A DNA stretch of 21,185 nt from Oscillospiraceae bacterium (lineage in GTDB: Bacteria > Bacillota > Clostridia > Oscillospirales > Oscillospiraceae). This document shows positions 15,330-21,185 of this stretch, in pieces; the first letter of the stretch is position 1, and every line of letters begins with the position of its first letter. Under the pieces are notes generated by a model. That model ran no database searches. It had not been told where the DNA came from and saw only the letters and a program-made list of their open reading frames with translations. The DNA lies in the NCBI GenBank assembly GCA_016293865.1, contig JAEDDG010000033.1, positions 1-21,185 of the forward strand. Direction: 5' to 3'. The position numbers and the translations under genes are program-made.

Positions 15330-15358
15330 TTGACTTCATAATCAACGCAGTATATTTT
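15330..15358 (+). promoter_or_regulatory. Candidate promoter of nagAB
   Basis: TTGACT (15330-15335) and TATTTT (15353-15358) are 17 bp apart; TATATT at 15351 with 15-bp spacing is an alternative -10 box. It lies about 20 nt before the nagA ribosome binding site. No clear NagR-type palindrome was recognised here. Confidence 0.55.
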
Positions 15359-15388
15359 TAAGGCAGAAGCTTTTTGGAGGGAACGGGC

Positions 15389-16573
15389 ATGGAAGGTCTT
15401 GTCTTTCAAAATGCAAGGGTGATTACAGAAAACGGCGTTCTGAGCGGCGGCTGTGCTGCGTCGGACGGAATCATTGCCGGCGTATGGCAGGGGGAGATCC
15501 CTTCACGGTTTGCCGCAATGCCGGTGTATGATGCACAGGGCTGCTGGCTGAGTCCCGGACTGATCGACGGACATGTCCACGGCGGCGGCGGCGCGGACTT
15601 TATGGACGGAACGGCGGAGGATATACGCACAGCGGCGCAGGCCCACCTGCGCTGCGGCACAACCATGATTGCGCCGACGGCGCTGACCTGCGCCGACGAT
15701 GCGCTGTTTGCCTTTTTTGATAATGTCCGCACGGCAATGAGGGATAAGGAAGATATGCCGCGCTTTCTGGGCGTGCATCTGGAGGGACCGTATTTTTCTC
15801 CGGCACAGGCCGGTGCGCAGCCGCCGCAGTATCTGCGGCAGCCGGAGAGAGACCACTGGCAGCGGATTCTGGAGGCCGGCGGCGATCTGATTGTCCGCTG
15901 GTCGGCGGCGCCTGAGCTGCCGGGTGCGCTGGAACTGGGCGATGCGCTGAAAGACTGCGGGATCCTGGCGTCCATCGGCCATACGGATGCTGACTACGCA
16001 TGCGTAAAAGAAGCCATGGCGCATGGCTATACCCATCTGACGCATTTCTATTCCAGCATGGCGGGACTGAAGCGCGTGGGCGGATTCCGCGTACTGGGAA
16101 CCATTGAAGCCGGATATCTGGAGGATGGACTGACCATTGAAATCATTGCCGACGGCATGCATCTGCCGCCGGAGCTGCTGCGGCTGATTCTCAAATGCAA
16201 GGCACATGAGAGCATTTCTCTGGTGACGGACGCCATGCGCGGCGCCGGGATGCCGGATGGGCCGAGCATTCTGGGCAGCAAAGCCGACGGCGTCGCCTGC
16301 GTAATTGAAGACGGCATTGCCAAAATGCCGGACCGCACCGGTTTCGCGGGGAGTGTGGCCACGGCGGACAGGCTGCTGCGTACAATGGTGGAAAAAGCCG
16401 GGCTGTCGGTGCCGGAAGCGGTGCGGATGATGTCTCTGAACCCGGCGCGGCTGTACGGCGTGGCCGGGAAGGCCGGGTCCATTCAGGCCGGAAAGTTTGC
16501 GGATTTTGTTGTTTTCGATGAAAAGCTTACAGTGCGGGATGTATTTGTCGGCGGGCGCAGAATCCGCCGCTGA
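15389..16573 (+). CDS. nagA: N-acetylglucosamine-6-phosphate deacetylase
   Basis: This cytoplasmic amidohydrolase removes acetate from GlcNAc-6-phosphate to give glucosamine-6-phosphate. The 394-residue protein has the TIM-barrel metal motif GLIDGHVHGGGG (His62, His64), HLEGPYFSPAQAGAQ with Glu132, IGHTDADY, the substrate loop THFYSSMAGL, and LVTDAMRGAG with the catalytic Asp. It ends GKFADFVVFDEKLTV. ATG 15389 after GGAGGG is preferred to the in-frame TTG upstream, which overlaps the ribosome binding site. The FYSSMAG segment replaces the usual LFNAM form. nagB follows 23 nt downstream, so the pair feeds amino sugars into glycolysis. No transporter or regulator is in the window. Confidence 0.94.
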   Translation: MEGLVFQNARVITENGVLSGGCAASDGIIAGVWQGEIPSRFAAMPVYDAQGCWLSPGLIDGHVHGGGGADFMDGTAEDIRTAAQAHLRCGTTMIAPTALTCADDALFAFFDNVRTAMRDKEDMPRFLGVHLEGPYFSPAQAGAQPPQYLRQPERDHWQRILEAGGDLIVRWSAAPELPGALELGDALKDCGILASIGHTDADYACVKEAMAHGYTHLTHFYSSMAGLKRVGGFRVLGTIEAGYLEDGLTIEIIADGMHLPPELLRLILKCKAHESISLVTDAMRGAGMPDGPSILGSKADGVACVIEDGIAKMPDRTGFAGSVATADRLLRTMVEKAGLSVPEAVRMMSLNPARLYGVAGKAGSIQAGKFADFVVFDEKLTVRDVFVGGRRIRR

Positions 16574-16596
16574 AATATACTGAATACGGAGGTCAG

Positions 16597-17337
16597 ATGA
16601 TGAGAATCAACGTATTTCCCACCACGGAGGAGATGGGTCGCGATGCGGCAAAAACCATTGCCGCGGAGCTGAACCGGGCGATTGCTGCCCGCGGCTGCGC
16701 ACGGCTGCTTCTGTCCACGGGCGCGTCACAGTTTTCCACGCTGGATGCGCTTGTCCGGGAAGAGGTGGACTGGAGCAAAGTCACAATGTTCCATCTGGAC
16801 GAATATGTAGCGCTGCCCAAGACGCATATTGCCAGCTTCCGGAAGTATCTTCAGGAGCGCTTTGTGGACATTGTGCATCCGCAGGAAGCAGTATTTGTCA
16901 GCGGAGAAGGCGACGTGCAGGCGAATATCGCCGCGCTGACTGAGCGCATCCGTCAGGCGCCCATCGATGTGGGCGTCGTGGGCATCGGCGAGAACGGCCA
17001 TATTGCCTTTAATGATCCTCCGGCAGATTTTGAGACCGACGCAGCGTATATTGTTGTGGATCTGGACGAGCGCTGCAAACGCCAGCAGGTGGGTGAGGGC
17101 TGGTTCGCCACCGTGGACGATGTGCCGAAGCAGGCCGTGTCCATGACGGTCAGCCAGATTATGAGCTGCAGAGTGATTGTCAGCTGCGTGCCGGATGTGC
17201 GCAAGGCCGACGCCATCAAAAACACGCTGGCGTCCGATGTGACAAATCTTGTGCCGGCGACCATTCTGAAAACGCATCCGGACTGGTATCTGTATCTGGA
17301 TGCCGGTTCTGCGTCCGGTTTTGCCTGCGTGAAATAA
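16597..17337 (+). CDS. nagB: Glucosamine-6-phosphate deaminase
   Basis: The enzyme converts glucosamine-6-phosphate to fructose-6-phosphate and ammonia. The 246-residue protein has LLLSTGASQFSTLDAL (phosphate loop), MFHLDEYVALP with the catalytic Asp68, and the signature VGIGENGHIAFNDPPADF (about 126-143). AVSMTVSQIMSCR and the C-terminal ATILKTHPDWYLYLDAGSAS follow. ATG 16597 follows CGGAGGT; a second ATG directly after it is equally possible. STGAS replaces the more common ATGSTP, and the length is normal for Firmicutes. It is the second gene of the nagAB pair and ends at a terminator 16 nt after its stop. Confidence 0.94.
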   Translation: MMRINVFPTTEEMGRDAAKTIAAELNRAIAARGCARLLLSTGASQFSTLDALVREEVDWSKVTMFHLDEYVALPKTHIASFRKYLQERFVDIVHPQEAVFVSGEGDVQANIAALTERIRQAPIDVGVVGIGENGHIAFNDPPADFETDAAYIVVDLDERCKRQQVGEGWFATVDDVPKQAVSMTVSQIMSCRVIVSCVPDVRKADAIKNTLASDVTNLVPATILKTHPDWYLYLDAGSASGFACVK

Positions 17338-17352
17338 GAACTGTCTGTGAAA

Positions 17353-17392
17353 AGCCCCCGGGGCAGCTGTCCGCTGCTCCGGGGGCTCTTTT
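17353..17392. terminator. Bidirectional terminator between nagB and the yyaL-type gene
   Basis: Bases 17353-17367 and 17373-17387 form a 15-bp GC-rich stem with one G-T pair and a TGTCC loop. It is followed by CTTTT on the plus strand and by TTTT on the minus strand. It ends nagAB in one direction and can end the minus-strand gene whose stop is at 17441. Confidence 0.88.
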
Positions 17393-17440
17393 AAAGGACA
17401 GGTTTCAGAAAAAGACCATGACGCGGCCAGGGATGCAGCG

Positions 17441-19402
17441 TTACCGGGAAGCTGGGCCGCTTCCGAAATCCAGGCTGTTGGTCGGCGGAAGGCAGCGGCG
17501 GCCGCTGCAGACGTAGAATGTGGTTTTCCGGTCCTTCATAGGAAAGTCCGGATTGTCCGGTCCGGGAAGGCGGATCATGCAGCTGAGCGGAGCAGTAAAC
17601 GGAAGAGCGGCAATATCCGCACGGTCCTTGACGGCGGCCGTAACGGACACTGGCGGGTCAAAGAAATCGGACAGGGCCATGAGCGACATTGTATATCCGA
17701 TGGGGGCTGTTTTCAGCTGCCCGTAAACAAAATCGAGCTGTTTTTTTACCAGAGGCTCAAGCGCGGGATCGCCGGTAAGCGCCTGCAGACGGACGAGGCT
17801 CCAGGCCATCATGCCGTTGCCGCTGGGGAGCGCGCCGTCGTAAGTGTCCTTTGGCCGGGAAATCAGCGGTTCGCTGCTGCCGCCGTAAAGATAAAAGCCG
17901 CCGCGAACGGGATCGTGAAATTCATCCACGGCTTTTTTCAGAATGCACAGCGCGTCCTGCAGGCAGCAGCTTTCCAGCGTTGCGCCGTACAGTGACAGAA
18001 GGGCAAACAGAACGTCTGCGTAATCGTCAAGAAAGCCTTTGCAGCCGCGTTTTCCACCCCGGCATCCGGCATAGAGCGTGCCGTCCGGACTGCGCAGGCG
18101 GTTGCTGATGAATTGCCAGTTCCGGCGGGCTGCGTCAAGATATCTGGAGTTGCGGCTGACGCGGTACAGTGCGCATAGCGCGGCGGTTGTCAGTGCGTTC
18201 CAGCCGGTGAGGATTTTATCGTCTGTACCCAGCGGAAGCCGTGCACGGCGGTATGTGCGTACGGCGGGCAGAAGCCGGTCGCATTCTCCGTGAAAATCGG
18301 GATTGTGCAGCAGATTCGGAATGCTCTGTCCCTCAAAATTGCCAGCGTCCGTGATGCCATAGCAGCGGTTGAAGGCCTCGCCGTCGGCTTTTCCCAGAAG
18401 CCCGGTGATTTCCTCCGGACGGAACAGATAAAATCTGCCCTCCTGCCCGTCGCTGTCCGCATCCTGGGCGCTGTAAAATGCGCCTTCATCTGAGGTCATC
18501 TCCCGCAGAATATATGCGGCGGTGTTTTCGGCAACCCGGAGATAGAGCGGCTTTTTCGTGATCTGATACGCCGTGCTGTAGGCAAGAATCAGCAGAGCGT
18601 TGTCATACAGCATTTTTTCAAAGTGGGGAACAAGAAAGAAGCGGTCGGTGCTGTACCGGCAGAATCCGTAGCCGATGTGGTCAAACATGCCGCCCAGATA
18701 CATATGAAGCAGGGTCTGTTCAGCCATCTGCAGCGCCTGTGCGTCGCCGCTTTTTTCGTAATACGCCATCAGGAAAAGCAGATTATGGGCTGCGGGAAAT
18801 TTGGGCGCGGGGCCAAACCCGCCGTGCAGAGGGTCATAGCTGTTTTTGAAGAGACGGACCGCATCGTCCAGCACGTCGGTTTCTGCCGGCTGCGGCTGAG
18901 CATCCGTGTGCGCCAGCACGGCGGCCACATTCTGCGCTGTCTGAAAAAGCGCCGTGCGGTCGTTTTCCCACTTGCTGCGGATCATAAGCAGGAGCTCTCT
19001 GAAACCCGGCATGCCGTGCCGGGACGTCTTCGGAAAGTAAGTTCCGGCAAAGAAAGGTTTTTGCTCCGCGGTCATAAAAATACTCGCAGGCCAGCCGCCG
19101 CTGCCGGTGAAGGCCTGGCAGACAGACATGTAGACGCTGTCAATATCCGGGCGTTCTTCTCTGTCCACTTTGACGGAAATGAACGAGTCGTTCAGAAGAC
19201 CGGCGATTTCCGGATCTTCGAAGCTTTCGCGTGCCATTACATGACACCAGTGACAGGTGCTGTATCCGATGCTGAGGAAAATGGGTTTATCTTCCTCTTT
19301 TGCTTTCTGAAACGCTTCTTCGCACCAGGGATACCAGTGAACCGGGTTTTCGGCATGCTGCAGGAGATAGGGGCTGGACTGGTCTTTCAGATGGTTGCAC
19401 AT
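17441..19402 (-). CDS. yyaL: YyaL/DUF255 thioredoxin-fold protein (SPATA20 family)
   Basis: The 653-residue protein starts with the hallmark block NHLKDQSSPYLLQHAENPVHWYPW and the thioredoxin-like site STCHWCHVM (Cys50, Cys53). Next come KVDREERPDID and GGWPASIFMT, which define the DUF255 domain (about residues 1-165). The rest is a six-hairpin-like alpha/alpha barrel with HGGFGPAPKFP, DHIGYGFCRYSTDRFFLVPHFEKMLYDNA and AQDADSDGQEGRFY. The family is widespread and its biochemical role is unsettled; a redox or glycan-related function has been proposed. ATG 19402 follows AGAGGTGAT, which overlaps the stop region of the upstream oxidoreductase, so the two genes are cotranscribed. The length is slightly below the usual 670-690. 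Confidence 0.93.
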   Translation of the reverse strand: MCNHLKDQSSPYLLQHAENPVHWYPWCEEAFQKAKEEDKPIFLSIGYSTCHWCHVMARESFEDPEIAGLLNDSFISVKVDREERPDIDSVYMSVCQAFTGSGGWPASIFMTAEQKPFFAGTYFPKTSRHGMPGFRELLLMIRSKWENDRTALFQTAQNVAAVLAHTDAQPQPAETDVLDDAVRLFKNSYDPLHGGFGPAPKFPAAHNLLFLMAYYEKSGDAQALQMAEQTLLHMYLGGMFDHIGYGFCRYSTDRFFLVPHFEKMLYDNALLILAYSTAYQITKKPLYLRVAENTAAYILREMTSDEGAFYSAQDADSDGQEGRFYLFRPEEITGLLGKADGEAFNRCYGITDAGNFEGQSIPNLLHNPDFHGECDRLLPAVRTYRRARLPLGTDDKILTGWNALTTAALCALYRVSRNSRYLDAARRNWQFISNRLRSPDGTLYAGCRGGKRGCKGFLDDYADVLFALLSLYGATLESCCLQDALCILKKAVDEFHDPVRGGFYLYGGSSEPLISRPKDTYDGALPSGNGMMAWSLVRLQALTGDPALEPLVKKQLDFVYGQLKTAPIGYTMSLMALSDFFDPPVSVTAAVKDRADIAALPFTAPLSCMIRLPGPDNPDFPMKDRKTTFYVCSGRRCLPPTNSLDFGSGPASR

Positions 19403-19408
19403 ATTTGA

Positions 19409-20719
19409 TCACCTCTCCGGAGGGGATTTCAGGCCGCCGGTCGCAGGATTATTCAGGAGTCGGCCGTCCTCCGAAAAACGGGAGCCGTGGCAGGCACAGT
19501 CCCATGAGCGTTCCTGCGCGTTCCATTTCAGCGCGCAGCCCAGATGCGGGCAGCGTTTTCCGGTAAAGGACAGCATGTTGACAACCGCTTCTCCGGCGTT
19601 GATTGCCAGCTGTCGGCGGAGTATGGATCTGGAAGGGTTGAAGACGGCTGCGTATGGGTTTTCCCTGTCTGCCGCCAGGTCGCATAACAGCCTTGCAGCG
19701 GCCATGGAGCCGGTCATGCCCCATTTGTTGAACCCGGTGGCTACATAAAGCTGCGGCGTCTGCCGGCCGTAGCGCCCGATATAGGGAACGCCGTCCAGCG
19801 TCATGCAGTCCTGTGTGGCCCAGCGGTACTTTTCCGCGGCACCGGGGAAGTGCTCCCGGGCAAAAGCGGAGAGCACGCGCCAGTTCCCGCCCTGTTTTCC
19901 GGTGCGGTGTGCGCCGCCGCCGAGCAGGAGCAGGTTTTTGTAATTGCGCAGGGAGACACCGCCGCCGTCGCCGTCGATATACATGCCGGCGACGTCCGGC
20001 GCATTCTCCAGTGCCAGCACATAGGAGCGGTCCTGGTACAGCTTTAAGAAATAGGCGCCGTGCTTGTTGAGAAAGGGAAAATGTGTGGCGACAATGATCT
20101 TGTCCGCTGTGATTTTCCCGTGCGCAGTGATTGCGGCGCCGTTTTCAAAGGCCCGGACGGCCGTGTGCTCGAAAATGTGCAGCGGTCCGGCAAGCGCAGC
20201 GGCAAATTCCAGCGGGTGAAACTGGGCCTGATCGGGAAACCGGACCGCGCCGGCCACTGGGAAGGGCAGGGCAGGCGCGTCTGAGTATTCCGCGTGAAAA
20301 CCGATAGCTGCAAGGGCGGCAAGCTCGTCATCAATTTTCTCGCGGCTGACGAGGGAAAAGGCATATGCGGCTTTCTCCTCAAAGCCGCAGTTTATCTGAC
20401 GGCACAGCGTCCGGTAGTCCTCCAGCGCCTCCAGATTGGCCCGGAGATACAGACGCGCATGCTCCGCGCTGAACCGGCGCGTAAGCCGGCTGTAGATCAG
20501 ACCGTGCTGCGCTGTGATCTTTGCCGTTGTGTTTCCGGTCACACCGCTGCAGATTGTCCCGGCCTCAACCAGAGCGTAGCGGATGCCGGCCTGATGGAGC
20601 ATGTGCGCGCACAGCAGCCCGGCCATTCCGCCGCCGATAATCAGCACGTCAGTATTCAGATCGCCGCACAGTTGGGGGAATCCGGGGAGCCGGGAGGTCT
20701 CGCGCCACAGTGACTGCAT
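19409..20719 (-). CDS. FAD-dependent oxidoreductase with C-terminal Rieske [2Fe-2S] domain
   Basis: ATG 20719 (MQSLWRETSRLPGFPQL) is preferred to an in-frame codon at 20758 because AGGTGGTG lies just before it and family members begin this way. The 436-residue protein has the FAD motif VLIIGGGMAGLLCAHMLHQAG near residue 25, VTGNTTAKITAQHG, a DAO-type substrate body and a late TLDGVPYIGRYG/VATGFNKWGMTGS segment. At the C-terminus CPHLGC and CACHGSRF are the two Rieske cluster-binding boxes, in a shortened domain typical of clostridial members. The protein is predicted cytoplasmic; its substrate is unknown. It overlaps closely with the YyaL-type gene (gap 6 nt), which suggests a shared redox role. 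Confidence 0.88.
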   Translation of the reverse strand: MQSLWRETSRLPGFPQLCGDLNTDVLIIGGGMAGLLCAHMLHQAGIRYALVEAGTICSGVTGNTTAKITAQHGLIYSRLTRRFSAEHARLYLRANLEALEDYRTLCRQINCGFEEKAAYAFSLVSREKIDDELAALAAIGFHAEYSDAPALPFPVAGAVRFPDQAQFHPLEFAAALAGPLHIFEHTAVRAFENGAAITAHGKITADKIIVATHFPFLNKHGAYFLKLYQDRSYVLALENAPDVAGMYIDGDGGGVSLRNYKNLLLLGGGAHRTGKQGGNWRVLSAFAREHFPGAAEKYRWATQDCMTLDGVPYIGRYGRQTPQLYVATGFNKWGMTGSMAAARLLCDLAADRENPYAAVFNPSRSILRRQLAINAGEAVVNMLSFTGKRCPHLGCALKWNAQERSWDCACHGSRFSEDGRLLNNPATGGLKSPPER

Positions 20720-20831
20720 ATTGCTCACCACCTGCAGAAAATCGGAATTGCATATCACATATTTTCTGTTAAAACAACGGTTTTATTCTGCGGATGGCTT
20801 TTGGACTGCCCGGCGGCAGGTTCTGCCCAAA

Positions 20832-20853
20832 GAAAAACCCCGCCTTTCCGGGG
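20832..20853 (-). terminator. Second terminator after the tRNA array
   Basis: CCCCG (20838-20842) and CGGGG (20849-20853) form a short GC stem. On the minus strand it is followed by TTTTTCTTT (20829-20837). It lies 63 nt beyond the first terminator and before the oxidoreductase gene, so it would act as a back-up stop for tRNA readthrough. Confidence 0.6.
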
Positions 20854-20915
20854 AACAGCGGAAAGCGGAGCCTGCATCTGCGCATGTCATCAAAAAACAA
20901 AATTTGGGCAAAAGA

Positions 20916-20947
20916 AAAATCCCAAACGCTTGCGCATTCGGGATTTT
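20916..20947 (-). terminator. Rho-independent terminator of the tRNA array
   Basis: AAAATCCC (20916-20923) and GGGATTTT (20940-20947) pair, with partly paired inner bases (GC-rich AAACGC/GCGCATT). On the minus strand the hairpin runs into TTTTTCTTTT. It starts 5 nt after the CCA end of tRNA-Cys. Confidence 0.82.
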
Positions 20948-20951
20948 GATT

Positions 20952-21026
20952 TGGAGGTGACACCCGGATTTGAACCGGGGAATCAGGGTTTTGCAGACCC
21001 TTGCCTTACCACTTGGCTATGTCACC
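20952..21026 (-). tRNA. tRNA-Cys (anticodon GCA)
   Basis: The minus strand gives a 75-nt cloverleaf: acceptor GGTGACA/TGTCACC, discriminator U (the cysteine identity base), encoded CCA, anticodon stem AGGGT/ACCCT with loop CTGCAAA (anticodon GCA), and T arm CCCGG-TTCAAAT-CCGGG. It is the last gene of the array. Confidence 0.96.
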
Positions 21027-21032
21027 AATCAA

Positions 21033-21108
21033 TGGAGCGGACGACGAGGCTCGAACTCGCTACCTCCACCTTGGCAAGGTGGCGCTCTACCAGATGAGCT
21101 ACGCCCGC
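21033..21108 (-). tRNA. tRNA-Gly (anticodon GCC)
   Basis: The minus strand folds into a 76-nt cloverleaf with acceptor GCGGGCG/CGTCCGC (one G-T pair), discriminator U and encoded CCA. The anticodon stem CCACC/GGTGG encloses TTGCCAA (anticodon GCC). Six bases separate it from tRNA-Cys and four from tRNA-Phe, so one transcript is likely. Confidence 0.96.
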
Positions 21109-21112
21109 ATAT

Positions 21113-21185
21113 TGGTGCCCAGAGCCGGAGTCGAACCAGCGACACGGGGATTTTCAGTCCCCTGCTCTACCAACTGAGCTATCTG
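21113..21185 (-). tRNA. tRNA-Phe (anticodon GAA), cut by the window end
   Basis: The minus strand shows 73 nt of a tRNA with encoded CCA, discriminator A and 3' acceptor strand TCTGGGC. The anticodon stem GGGGA/TCCCC encloses CTGAAAA (anticodon GAA). The first three bases of the 5' acceptor strand lie beyond the window. It is the first visible gene of the tRNA array in transcription order; more tRNAs may lie upstream. Confidence 0.93.

Noticed and set aside
20821..20950. Two similar CAAA-GAAAAA-CCC segments as a direct repeat or mobile element trace
   Set aside because: Both are explained as the T-tract sides of two tandem terminators; there are no target duplications or element ends.

Overview
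The window reads as a chromosomal segment from a moderately GC-rich anaerobic Firmicute, most likely class Clostridia (Oscillospiraceae/Ruminococcaceae-like). This is inference from gene content: the FeoA-FeoA-FeoB-Cys-rich peptide cluster, the clostridial type of FAD/Rieske protein, Gram-positive ribosome binding sites and near-consensus sigma-A promoters. No mobile element, CRISPR array or rRNA is visible.

Layout. At the left edge a tRNA-Pro(CGG) lies on the minus strand with its own promoter and terminator. A gene-poor stretch follows (about 130-709), which may hold a decayed gene. Positions 582-4346 form an iron cluster on the plus strand: two FeoA proteins, FeoB (one base missing in its GTP-binding P-loop), a 59-residue FeoB-associated Cys-rich membrane peptide, a terminator, and a very short DtxR/MntR-like regulator. 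Three copies of one palindrome (GTTAGC-N4-GCTAAY) sit before feoA1 and before feoB and are probably the metal-responsive operators. Next come a small heavy-metal-associated (CxxC) protein, a Cu/Zn superoxide dismutase with every metal ligand, and a cytoplasmic von Willebrand factor A protein, ended by a bidirectional terminator.

Positions 6866-13954 hold one tightly packed six-gene minus-strand operon for sugar acids: tagaturonate epimerase UxaE, a PfkB sugar-acid kinase, 6-phosphogluconate dehydrogenase, an SDR fructuronate reductase, a LarA-family nickel-pincer epimerase and a DUF89 phosphatase. A consensus promoter lies upstream and a terminator downstream. Mannonate dehydratase and KDPG aldolase are absent from the operon. 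The LarA homologue could turn mannonate into gluconate, so the genes may encode a route from tagaturonate/fructuronate through mannonate, gluconate and 6-phosphogluconate to ribulose 5-phosphate. This is the most interesting hypothesis in the window.

The CCA-adding enzyme (minus) and nagA-nagB (plus, amino-sugar catabolism) diverge from a short shared promoter region near 15.3 kb. nagAB ends at a bidirectional terminator facing a minus-strand pair: an FAD oxidoreductase with a C-terminal Rieske domain, then the YyaL-type thioredoxin-fold protein. The right edge carries a minus-strand tRNA array (Phe, Gly, Cys in transcription order) followed by two tandem terminators; tRNA-Phe is cut by the window end.
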